A DNA stretch of 64,000 nucleotides from Dermanyssus gallinae. Taxonomy: Eukaryota > Arthropoda > Arachnida > Mesostigmata > Dermanyssidae. Positions 19,431 to 29,304 of this stretch are shown one piece after another (position 1 is the first letter of the stretch; each line of letters opens with the position of its first letter). The notes under the pieces are model-generated. The model did not search any database. It worked only from the letters and a program-made list of their open reading frames with translations, and had not been told where the DNA came from. The DNA is taken from positions 896,001-960,000 of the forward strand of contig QVRM01002189.1 of NCBI GenBank assembly GCA_003439945.1. The letters run 5' to 3'. The position numbers and the translations under genes were made by a program.

Positions 19431-19843
19431 TTAAAAAAATTATATTAATTTTGTTAGTACGACGATGAGTCAAACAGCCAAGTAAATAATCGACAAAATC
19501 CAAAGAGTGCTTTGTATAAGCGCTCTACACAAACGGTAATCACAGTAGCTATTGAGCGTCAAAAGAGATCCAAAGCAGCAGTTAATGCGTTTGTCAGAAC
19601 GCCGAACATTATATGAGGGAGCACACTTGCAAATATACACACACACGAAGTAGTTCACTAGTACAGCATCTTCACAACTCATAACTATGGGTAAAAACAC
19701 GTGGATAATATTGCTATCCAGTCCGAGTGTGTTCCTATATACAAAGCACAACAGTCCCAATTCCGGATATACCTAGATCGCAAGTTTAATTCCGATCGTA
19801 AAATTTAAAGCCACTGCTTTAGTTCACATCGACGAGGTGTTTT
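19431..19843. other. No gene seen
   Basis: AT-rich sequence; a minus-strand frame at 19470-19760 is cysteine-rich by translation but resembles nothing I know. Confidence 0.5.
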
Positions 19844-19942
19844 GTAGTTGGGAATTTAATGTATTTGGAATACTACGTAGTTGGGAATTTCATGTATTTG
19901 GAATACTACGTAGTTGGGAATTTAATGTGTTTGGAACTTAAT
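19844..19942. repeat. 33-bp tandem repeat, three copies
   Basis: The unit GTAGTTGGGAATTTAATGTA followed by TTTGGAATACTAC repeats at 19844, 19877 and 19910. The first two units differ by one base and the third diverges at its end. Confidence 0.9.
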
Positions 19943-20074
19943 GTGTTACTGTCAGTGGTGGTTGTGTTTCCCAGGCAGTACGAATTGTGTTTTTCAAGGC
20001 AGCAAGAGACTGTCTCTGAAGATGTCCAGAAAGTTCCAGCAACTGCACTCTGTTCTTCACAGTGCCACTTCACT

Positions 20075-20365
20075 ATGTCGACGAGCGCCGCAGAACCACC
20101 AATAAACTACAATTTTGCGGAGCGCCAAAAAACACGTCAACTACGTAACTGTGAACAGCTGATTCTTAAAACGTTAGACGCGCTAATACTAGAGGTCAGG
20201 GACATACGAGCTCGTCCAGCTCTTTGGCAGGTACTGCTGGCAAATACACCACGTTATGAAGCGACATATCTTGGAACCCCGGAAACAGCTCTCGAGAGCT
20301 TCCGATCTGCTGCTAGGCTGCTGCCGTGCCGCCTCCTTCTCGCGGGCTCTTTCAATCTGCATTAG
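20075..20365 (+). CDS. Small ORF with MADF-like start, uncertain
   Basis: ATG at 20075 opens 96 codons: MSTSAAEPPINYNFAERQ, then LILKTLDALILEVRDIRARP and ALW. ILEVRDIRARPALW followed by a tyrosine-containing segment loosely recalls the beginning of a MADF DNA-binding domain (LIxxVxxxPxLW). The remainder of a MADF domain is not evident and no splice donor convincingly ends the exon. It is either a host exon or chance coding. Confidence 0.22.
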   Translation: MSTSAAEPPINYNFAERQKTRQLRNCEQLILKTLDALILEVRDIRARPALWQVLLANTPRYEATYLGTPETALESFRSAARLLPCRLLLAGSFNLH

Positions 20366-21075
20366 AAAATTAATTCGCAGTTTGACTGGCGTTTTCGATT
20401 GTAGGTTCTACCCCATTGCGTGTACGTTTAGTCCTTTGATGTGCTTGATTTGCGGCACACGTGTCTCTCTCTCTTTCTACATTGGTGCCTCTCGTGGCTC
20501 TTGCTTAAGTGCACGCACGTAATTGTTAGTGATTTTTAGCTGGCATTGCTTAACTATCCTTTCTACGAGGGCGACAAGCGTTTTACTTAATTAATTTCGT
20601 ACAGCTAGGCCGATTTGTTTACACTAAGGCCTTCGTCTTTTTGAAGTCAAAGCAGGATTTTTATTATCAACTTATAAGTTAGATGATTTAGCAATGGCCT
20701 AGCTGGATCTTAAAGTTTCTTACTGCCTAAATACGCAATGAAGTAGGCGGAATTCTTCTACATCTCAAAAATACTAAACTATTGTTGTAGTGTACTCAAA
20801 GATGTTTAAGCTTTAGAGTGGCGATTACAATACGGATTTGCAACGCCCTAAAAGTTATTGGGTCAGAGTATTACGAACATATTGCTTTGGTCACTTTTCA
20901 GCACGTTTAGAGCACAAAAAGGCTTTTGGCTCCAAGGCAGAGACCATGAGATCCAGCAAGTTTTGCTTCAATAGCAAATACACTTCGTTGTCCATTCGAC
21001 GTTGTCTGCACTTTTAGAGCTGAAAAAACTCTTGAAAAACCTAGAAACAAACAACAAATATATGTTATATATATT

Positions 21076-21106
<31 letters not shown>

Positions 21107-21700
21107 ATGTGCGGCGAGGTGCAACTTCTGTAAATGCGTAAGACTAACATTTTTGAGTCTTTTTGAAAGAGACTTATTGCCATTAATCCAACAGAAAACT
21201 GTATAAGGCGTTCCTTTTTGGCCAAAAACACCGCATAGGATAGAGATCATTTCCACTCAATACCTGTACGTTTCAAAGCAACACTACTAATTTCGGCAGT
21301 TGCGCTCACACTCATTTTACGTGTCATCTCCGCTTTGACCATTATGACCAGAATTTAGCTAATTGTTATTAGACTTTAGGCAAAGAGATTTTTAACAGGT
21401 AAGTCACTTCAGTCATTCCACCTGGAGCTCATTCCTTGATGTATGCAATCTGTTCCCCATTTTATGTTAGTATGTATGTATGTATGTATGTGTATGATTG
21501 TTCAAAGCATAGATGTATATTTCAGAGACATGAATACGTTTAGTAGTCATATACGCTTGATGCTTTGTTTTCTCTGCTCGCATAAAGTGTAGAACATCGT
21601 GGAGTGGACTGTCACCTTCGCCAGTTGATAACGAGGTCCGGTCCTACAGGCGGTGGTAACACACACGTACAAAATTTCCTAGCGCCGTAAGCATATTAGC
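20366..21700. other. Intergenic, microsatellites only
   Basis: A (TA)n block at about 21066-21100 and a (TATG)n block at about 21470-21493 are the only structures seen. Confidence 0.5.
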
Positions 21701-21967
21701 ATGGCGCCGCACGTTTTCCAAGGTCAGGGACGCCCGTCAACGAAACTAGGGAAGTTAAAACCGAGGCGCCAATGTTCGACTCTCCCTTCGGGTCGGCCAA
21801 TTGGCAAAAAATCCCGTAGGTCCTTAAGAGGCGGCCGTCATTTCTTCAATCGTTTGGGAAGGGCTATGCCATGTTTGCGACTGGGATGCTTGTTCTTAGC
21901 GTTTAACTATTGCGATCTCGTGTACTGGTTCCATCGAACGGCGACACCCAACGAGAAAGAACTAGCC
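21701..21967 (+). CDS. Candidate host exon A (ATG to strong donor)
   Basis: ATG at 21701 (GCATGGCG context) opens 89 codons ending exactly at a strong 5' splice site, GCC|GTAAGT at 21968. The product begins MAPHVFQGQGRPSTKLGKL, is very basic, and then has a hydrophobic stretch (CLRLGCLFLAFNYCDLVYWF) that could be a membrane segment. No family is recognised. The exon ends in phase 0, compatible with exon B at 22263. Confidence 0.35.
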
Positions 21968-22123
21968 GTAAGTGGTCACATTCTTGCTTATATGTAGCGC
22001 TTAATGATGAATGAGTTTCGTTTCTGCCATTCACGGCTAATACAACCCGGCTCCTTTTTTCCCCGTAATTGACGCGGCAACGAGATTCAGGGCAACGACA
22101 TTTAAAAGATTTGCTCTAATTCC

Positions 22124-22283
22124 AATTATCTTTGTTTTGCAGAGATTCATAGTAAATTATTCAAATTATCTTTGTTTTGCAGAGATTCATAGTAAATTAT
22201 TCAAATTTTCTTTGTTTTGCAGATATTCATAATAAATTACTCAAATTATCTTTGTTTTGCAGAAATTCATAGCTAAAAGACTT
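22124..22283 (+). promoter_or_regulatory. 40-bp repeat x4 carrying 3' splice sites
   Basis: Four 40-bp units begin at 22124, 22164, 22204 and 22244. Each contains TCTTTGTTTTGCAG, a near-ideal polypyrimidine tract plus acceptor, giving AGs at 22142, 22182, 22222 and 22262. Only the last leads into a frame open to the next donor. The first three would add multiples of 40 nt and shift frame. Confidence 0.7.
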
Positions 22284-22310
22284 TGGAATATAACCAAACC
22301 TGCACTTGTG
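22263..22310 (+). CDS. Candidate 48-bp host exon B
   Basis: Between the fourth TTTTGCAG and the donor GTG|GTGAGT lie 48 bp, open in phase 0: KFIAKRLWNITKPALV. Length, both splice sites and phase agree with joining to exon A (21701-21967) across a 295-bp intron. Function is unknown. The downstream exon, if real, is hidden beyond the LINE at 22370. Confidence 0.4.
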
Positions 22311-22369
22311 GTGAGTACTTTTATTGCAAATAGTTTTTAGGCATACTTCAATTCAGAATCAGAATAGAC

Positions 22370-25366
22370 CACATGCCTATAGTTGGGGGTATACAGAGCG
22401 CCGAGTAATACGTTAGAGGAAAGTAAAAAACTGTACAGTGGATTAACAGAGACGGTCGCAAATAGTGGGGGATGGGAACTATGTGCCTTGGAGATATGAA
22501 CGCCCACATTCATCAGTTAGACGGGAGAGAGGATATGGAAGGGAAAATGCTATTACAATGGGTATCAACGGCAGGGCTAAATGGCTAAATATACTTAATT
22601 TAGATAAAGTAGTGGTTGGGAAATATACGTATAGCCAAGGAAATAGGAAATCATGTGTAGATTAGATTATGATCAAAGGAAAAATACGGGAATGGGTGGG
22701 AGAGATGATTGTTGATGAAGAAAAGGAATGGAACGTTGGCAGTGACCATAATTGGGTGGAAGTTACGGGACGGCGAAGAGCTACTAATAAGTTGAAATTA
22801 GACAAAAAGATAATAGAAAAGCAGAATTGGGCACATAAAATAGATGAAATTAAACAACTTTTAGGGGACACCATAGAGATTGATCTAGACAAAATGCATA
22901 CAATAATACGGGGTAAATATGATGAATGCTATAAATTAGTTAAGGGCGTAAGAGGGGAAGAGAGGGGCTGGTGGAATAAGGAGATTGAGAAGGCTATATT
23001 GGAAAGAAAAAAGTGGAGCAGGGAGCACAGGAAGATAGTAAATAGAGACTCAGGTAAGGGCGAGGAATACTGGCAACGATATATGCAGGCAAAGGCAAAT
23101 TTTCAGTATTTGGTACAAGAAGGAATAAAGCGGCAAGACGAACAGGAATTTAATAGTATATTAAGTTAGGGTAGAGAGGTATATTAAGTTAGGAGTTAGG
23201 GTATCCAAGGGGACAACGGGTAAAGCGATTCTGGGCATATGTAGTCAATGCAGGGAAAAGCATGACTAACCTTGAGAATGAAAAAGTGTTCACAAAAGAA
23301 GAGATGAATGCGGCGGTAAAAGCACTATTTTTTATTAGTAATAGAGTTAGTGAAAAAAGGTCAAGAATAAATACAGGTATAATCACAGGGGTAGAAGAAA
23401 TAGAATAAGTTATTAGAAGAATGAAAGGGAAGACGGCATGCGGGTTAGACGGAATAACAATGGAGATTGTAAATGCGTTGGGAGAGAACTACATAAGTTA
23501 TTTATCCAAAGTTTTTAATAACATCTTTGCCGGAGGTAGCATCCCGAGAAGTTGGCGTAAGGGAAGAGTCTCTTTGCTGCCAAAGGATGGCGTCGATAAC
23601 GATGATTTGAGAAATAGACGACCCATAACTATTACACCGATTACGTACCGTATTTTCATGCAATTTTTTAAGTGCCGGATACAAGAAAAGTTAGAAGCGA
23701 ATGGTAAAATTGGGGAATGACAATGTGGGTTTATAAAAGGATATAGGTTAGACGACAATTTTTTTCTACTGAATCAAATAGTTGAAATATCCAGGATCAG
23801 GGGACAGGGTTGTATTGGGGGCTTTTTGGATCTAAAGAAAGCTTATGATATGGTTAATAGAGATACACTGTACAAATTTATGGCAGAAGAAGGATTTGAC
23901 GTAAGTTGGATAGGCTTACTGGAGAAAATGTATAGGGAAAACACAGTAATGATAAACGAAATGAGGGGGAATCGAGTGAATATAGTGTTGCTAAAGGAGT
24001 GAGACAGGGATGCCCTTTATTATCAGTTCTTTTTCTAATATATATAGAAAGAATCGCTAGAAAGGTAAATAACACCGGGTTGGGGTGGCAGATCGGTAAA
24101 AAAGAAACCTTCATTAGAATTCCTCTTTTGTTGTTTGCGGATGATATGGTTATTTTAGCAAGGAGCGTAGAAGAGATTCAAGGAATGCTTGATGCCTGTG
24201 GGAAGGCAGCAGATGAGCTAGATATGATATTTAACGAAAAGAAGAGCGCTGTTTTAGTGTTTTCGAGGGTTACAATGGAGCGGAAGCTAAAGTTGCAGGG
24301 AAAGGAGTTAGGGTATCGGGATCAATATAAATATTTAGGTGTAACTATAGCGTCCAAGGGAGAATTAATGAAGGAGGAAGAAATATTAAGAATAAAGAAA
24401 GCAGACAGGGGTAGGAATTCGGTAAGGTGCAAGAGTCTATGGGGGTTCAATAGATATGTAGTTACAAGAGACATTTGGAAGGCAATGTATGTTCCAGGGC
24501 TGACTTTTGGAAACGCTGTTCTAGTGCATAGCTCGGGTTTATGGAGAAAGTTAGAAGGGATTCAAAGAGAAGTAATTCGATTCTCATTGGGATGCCGCTT
24601 TAATTGTAGCAGAGTTTCTCGAAGGGGAAGGCGGTATGTCCAAATTCATTAAAAGAGAAGTGCAAAGTAAGCTGAGATACGGTAGTAGAATTAGGGCATT
24701 GAATAACGAACGATGGGTTAAAAAGATACAATGGGTAAAAGAAGCAATGGGAGTTAAAACAAAATAGGACAGGAGGGTGGAACTTGCGGCAAGACAAATA
24801 GGACTCAGTAGTAAACAATGGGCAGACACTGTTATGTCCAGTGGGCAAATTAAAAGTAGGATAAAAACAGCATACACAGAAGTGGCGGACAGCACTAATG
24901 CAGAAAACTAGTTTAAAGGAAGTATACGGGAATATAAAATCGGAAAGGGGTGTAGTAGCATGGTTATATGATAATACAAGAGGCAGCGGGCTGTTAGCGG
25001 ATGCGAGAACCGGTATCTTAGGCACGAGGGTGCAGCGAAATTGCTACGAGAAATTAGAAACAACGATATGTCGGATATGCGGTAAAAGAGAAGAAACGAT
25101 AGATCATCTCGTTAGGGAGTGTGAGCAATTAAGAGGGGTTAGGGATCTAAAATTAGGGGAAGCGCTAGGATTAGGTAAGGATGCAAAAAAAGCACAGGTA
25201 GATTACAAAGCAGAGACTATCCCGATGGAAGGTGCTCAGCACATAAAGGCAAAAATCGGCGGACTACAACATAGATAATTAATAGCTGCAGCGTTATGCG
25301 CCCCTGATATAAAAGGGTGATGTGTACACACACCTATCAAGCGAATAAATCAATCAATCAATCAAT
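22370..25366 (+). mobile_element. RTE/L2-like LINE, 5'-truncated, with (AATC)n tail
   Basis: An AT-rich element runs from mid-endonuclease to a C-terminal finger and an (AATC)n tail at about 25340-25366. Pieces: EN (GVYRAPSNTLEESKKLYSGL, GKYTYSQGNRKSCVD, GSDHNWVEV); RT (KTACGLDGITMEIVNALGE, DLKKAYDMVNRDTL, MRQGCPLL, LLFADDMVILARS); finger (CRICGKREETIDHLVREC at 25072-25122). Several stops and frameshifts interrupt it, for example at 22662, 23718 and 24000. Base composition is clearly more A-rich than the R1 and CR1 copies. The clade call rests on RT style and the tail type only. Confidence 0.75.
23999..24652 (+). pseudogene. RTE/L2-like RT palm and thumb fragment
   Basis: This is the longest open piece of the element: RQGCPLLSVLFLIYIERIAR, FADDMVILARS (catalytic DD present) and YLGVTIASKGELMKEEE. 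A stop separates it from the N-terminal palm (DLKKAYDMVNRD). Confidence 0.7.
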
Positions 25367-25950
25367 CAGTTTTAAATATGGCATTGGTTACTTTATTTCA
25401 CTGGCCACAATATAAATAAATTTAGTTGCCTGTTTGTCGTGCAGGGTTCTAGCTTGTACATCAGTTTATGATAACTGACAGTATCGCATCGATAGACCAC
25501 AAGTAATATACGCCAGTCAAGAAGTCATTCCCGTCACTTAAGGTGTTTTTTGTAATCTATTACAATTGCGTGAAGATCATTACCTTGGAACCACTTCGGC
25601 ACAATAAAGCGTGAAAGAAAAGACTTAATGAACCCCATAAGCATAGAAACCCACGTTTCATATTTTTATTTGTTTGACATAATTTACATTACTCTTCTTA
25701 GTTTGAAAGATGGGTGGAGATTATTTAATAGGCTACATTGTTTCCCAGTTATACAACCAACTATAGTGTTTGGACTTAATGTTGGATTCACTTTGTTTTA
25801 GGAAGAGCTGCCTTGAAAGGAAAAACCTGACGATTCGGACAAGTAATTTGAGTAAAACATTTGTATTTAATAAATCGAACTGCCAAATTATTTAGTCTGA
25901 AATTGTTCCAGGCCTTTGGAGCATCGCATGAATTGCTTTAGGTTTTTGCA
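25367..25950. other. AT-rich flank, no gene seen
   Basis: No coding signature. A diverged copy of part of the following 319-bp unit lies at about 25905-25950 (CTTTGGAGCATCGCATGAAT). Confidence 0.5.
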
Positions 25951-26590
25951 GGTATTTTAGTATGCATTCCTATTAAGCATCTTTCAATTTTAAAGAATCT
26001 CTGTGCATAACTAGCTCAAGTTGTAAACTATTTTAAAACATTTGCAGTCCTTTGGAGCATCGCAAAAATTGCTTTATGTTTTTGCAGGTATTTTAGAATG
26101 CCTATTAAGCATCTTTCAATTTTAAAATAATCTCTGTGCATAACTATTTTAAAACATTTGCGCACAATACTAGAGCTTCCTCTTTTTGTTTGTTGATATG
26201 GGGGTCCGTAAAATGCGTTGCATAACTAGCTCAAGTTGTAACTATTTTAAAACATGATATGGGGCGTCTGGTATTTTAGTATGCATTCCTATTAAGCATC
26301 TTTCAATTTTAAAGAATCTCTGTGCATTACTAGCTCAAGTTGTAAACTATTTTAAAACATTTGCAGTCCTTTGGAGCATCGCAAAAATTGCTTTATGTTT
26401 TTGCAGGTATTTTAGTATGCCTATTAAGCATCTTTCAATTTTAAAATAATCTCTGTGCATAACTATTTTAAAACATTTGCGCACAATACTAGAGCTTCCT
26501 CTTTTTGTTTGTTGATATGGGGGTCCGTAAAATGCGTTGCATAACTAGCTCAAGTTGTAACTATTTTAAAACATGATATGGGGCGTCTGG
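25951..26590. repeat. 319-bp tandem duplication
   Basis: The sequence from GGTATTTTAGTATGC to GGGGCGTCTGG occurs at 25951-26270 and again at 26270-26590 with only a few differences. Each unit itself contains two related sub-blocks sharing CTATTAAGCATCTTTCAATT and ATTTTAAAACAT. The unit is AT-rich and non-coding, so this is a young two-copy satellite seed. Confidence 0.9.
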
Positions 26591-26599
26591 AAAATGCAT

Positions 26600-27040
26600 A
26601 AATTACGGCCGGTGTTGTCACCCACTAAAAACCCCAGTCCTTCCCACCCCCAAAGATTTGGGATTGTATTGGATAATACTTCAAAAGCCATGAGAAGGTA
26701 GCTCTACCGGTTTATGGTCCCCGAACCCGGAGAGATGTGTCGAAATCCTTCACCTGAGGGCTGGATTGTGTTGGCCCCTTGCGGGGCATCCTCGTCTCGA
26801 CTCTGTGCGACCGTGCGTTTTGACGCAGGCTTTCTAGGCAAAATTTTACCCTCACGATGGTGTCGAGGTAGTCTGTACAATCTGTGCGTCCATGAAGCAG
26901 GATTGCGAAGCATGTACGCGACGATTTCTGGTGTCACTTGGTTGACTAGGACGGAGTCTGTAGACACAAGTGTCGTAGAGGAAGTGCCGTGCACGGTCGG
27001 TGAGTGGTCGAGTGTGTATGAACGACTACTCTGCAGGCTG
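26600..27040 (-). mobile_element. R1-type LINE C-terminus and 3' UTR
   Basis: The minus strand reads VTPEIVAYMLRNPASW then RREGK-like basic residues, the usual helix after the R1 zinc finger. The UTR that follows matches 16310-16380, including TTTGAAGTATT and GGGTTTTTAGTGGGT. The zinc finger and RT are missing. Confidence 0.5.
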
Positions 27041-27440
27041 AGTTTTGTTTAAATCTTTTAGCTTTCTCACGCCCAGTGCGTGTCTACCAACACTCTCCAA
27101 CAGCGCATATGTTTTGATCAAACTTGCAGTGCGTGCATATAGACGTGCAACCGTAAACTTAACGTGCATATATAATTCTAATATATGTGCACGGAAGTGT
27201 GCGCGTTTATATGTATGTATATGTGTGTATACATATGTAGCCCCACGGGCGTATATGTGCACACGGGCGTACGCATATTTAACGTGCAATAGTTGCGTGC
27301 ATGGAAACTCATAAGACCGCGTACATATATACGTAAGGCGTTTTTTGTACGTGTAACCGCATATACACTGAAAGCCCCCCCGTCACCCCCCGTCCCGTCC
27401 CCAAAATGATAAGAAGGAAACTACCTCACTTGTCCAAGCA
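27041..27440. repeat. Low-complexity TATG/TGCA-rich DNA
   Basis: Alternating purine-pyrimidine sequence rich in CGTGCATAT, GTATATGTG and ACACGGGCGTA words. Frames across it are artefacts of the repeat. Confidence 0.6.
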
Positions 27441-27980
27441 ATTAGGTCTCTCGCGCGGCGTGCCCTCCTATTCGGTCTTGCACAAGCCAAAGTAGCCACG
27501 GGAACTCCGAACCCAGTAAAAATACGGGGGCAACAAATATAAGAAAGGCCCTAGCAGGTTCCCTTACAGATGAAGCGTTCGATGCTCTTTTCGCAAATAA
27601 TTGGCCGGAATGTACCGTCGCAAAAACGAAACTCAAGAAGGCTAATTTTAACGACCAGATCCCGGCCCGGGTAATCTTGCTTTCGCCAACGACGGAGAAA
27701 GATCGTTGACTAGTGACGGGATTGGCAAATCAGTTCTCAGCGTTTCTGAGCTCCTTGCCTTATCTCCAGGAGGGTCGGCTCGTATCTCTACATAATCGAG
27801 ACGTCGTAGGTGTAGAGAGCACAGAAGAGGAGGAAGAAACGGTAGCCCCACCTGCACGCACACTATTTGCCCGAATGCTAACAGAGGAAGAAGAGGCCAG
27901 CCCATCGCCGCTCACTCTCAGAAGCATAATTCGCGCTTTTACGCAGATGTTTAGAATCCAGTCTGACCACATTCCCTGAA
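27440..27980 (+). pseudogene. R1-type ORF1 N-terminal remnant
   Basis: Codons read RKALAGSLTDEAFDALFANN, WPECTVAKTKLKKANF and VILLSPTTEKDR, a stop at 27708, then LVTGLANQFSAFLSSLPYLQ, EGRLVSLHNRDVVGVES and an acidic segment with repeated E. This fits the N-terminal half of an R1-type ORF1 in length and composition, ahead of where zinc knuckles would begin. The knuckles are absent. It is cut at about 27980, shortly before the CR1 5' end. Confidence 0.4.
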
Positions 27981-28231
27981 ACAACTCTAGAACTCTGGGT
28001 CAAGGGTCAAGTTAGCACAATAAACCCTGCCAGGAGTAACGAGAACAAGCCAACATCTAATTCATTTACTTTTTACCTGGGAAGCCGGAGCTTTACGTCA
28101 GCTCAGAATCGTAGATTATATTATAGCTCATATCGTATAGACAAAGACAGGTGTCGAACGAAAGTTGGCACAGAACAAAGGTCGCTTTTAAAGAACGCTT
28201 TTAGAGAAGCAGCAGCAGTCAGTTTCACGCC

Positions 28232-29294
28232 ATGGCGCGAAACGCGGACGGTTTGAAATCCTGTTTCCGATGCGCGGAAAGGATTGATGGACTGGTGCTG
28301 CACTGCGGGGTGTGCGAGCGTGCGATTCACTTCTCGTGCCTCCTTAAGGACGAGAAGGCAATGGACATGAGCAGCGCCGCTCAGCTGTGCGCGATGCCAG
28401 CGACATCAGGCTCGCTCAGCCGCCCAAGAAGACTGCGCTTCTCATCGGTGACAGCGCTGTTGGGGTCTTCAGACCGGCACTGAAGCAGCTTCTCCCGCGA
28501 AAGGCTGCCATGATCGTCCGCAGCTGCTCAAAGCCGGGCGTCAAGGACATCATCAAGGAGGCCGAGGACGCCATTGAGAAGGCCGCCCCCGGTTCTGTCT
28601 GCGTAGCGTTTCACGCCGGCTTCCACGAGTGTGGCAACTTTAAGGGCAACGACTTCATCGAGGCCACGGTGGAGTTCGCCAAGCAGCTCAAGATGGTCCG
28701 CCCTGGTTCCCAGCTGAGCGTGCTCTCCGTCCCGCTCTTCAACCAAGACTGCAAGGCTGCCAACGAGGTCCTCTCGCTGCGCGCCGCGGCTGCCGGCTTC
28801 GTGTACGTGCCTCTTACCCAGATCCAGCGTCAGGTGTTGAACGCGGCTCCTACAGCTACAAGGACCGGCCAAGAAAGCGGCCCCGGCGATTGCCCGACAG
28901 GTAAAGGATTATTTAGGGGTGTTCCTAAGAGATCCTTCCAAGGTCAGCAACGACCAAACTACCCCATCAGTCCAAGCACTCGGGCACGAAGGACAAACAC
29001 AGCGTGAAAAAGAGCGCCGTGGACGACATCAAGACTGCTATCCGGCAGCTTCTGCGCGAGAGCTCCTCCCAGGGCTCCAACCGGTCTTCTGGCGAGACCC
29101 GAGATGCTCAAACTCGGCGCCGCCACCGTCCCTGCTACGAAGCGAAGCACCAGAAGGACAGGCAGGACAACTCGGAGTTCCGCGCGCCGCCGAGGGGCAC
29201 TCTGTACAACCACCTCGCCGCGGCTCGTCGGGACAGCACCCGCCGCAGCAAGCCCCGGAGCAAGGGGAGGGGCCGCAATGGGAACCGCTTTTAG
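28232..29294 (+). pseudogene. CR1 ORF1: PHD-like finger plus SGNH esterase
   Basis: ATG 28232 gives CFRCAERIDGLVLHC then CERAIHFSCLL, the C4HC3 start of a PHD finger. The expected final W-x-C-x2-C is missing and the frame then shifts. The second frame (28387-29007) has LLIGDSAVGVF (GDS nucleophile block), SVCVAFHAGFHECG and LSVLSVPLFNQDCKAANEVL, typical of SGNH/GDSL esterase blocks. A basic tail follows in yet another frame (KSAVDDIKTAIRQLLRES). PHD-plus-esterase ORF1 is an established feature of some CR1-like elements (Kapitonov and Jurka). Role inferred: lipid or membrane interaction of the RNP; unproven. Confidence 0.8.
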
Positions 29295-29304
29295 CTACAT
29301 AATG

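Noticed and set aside
22124..22283. CRISPR-like direct repeats
   Set aside because: The 40-bp units are contiguous with no unique spacers and carry splice acceptors; the genome is eukaryotic.
26714..27052. Plus-strand 112-codon frame
   Set aside because: The minus strand over the same bases carries the R1 C-terminal helix (TPEIVAYMLRN) and UTR motif, so this is a shadow.
27026..27314. Opposed frames over TATG/TGCA-rich DNA
   Set aside because: Low-complexity alternating sequence opens both strands by chance.
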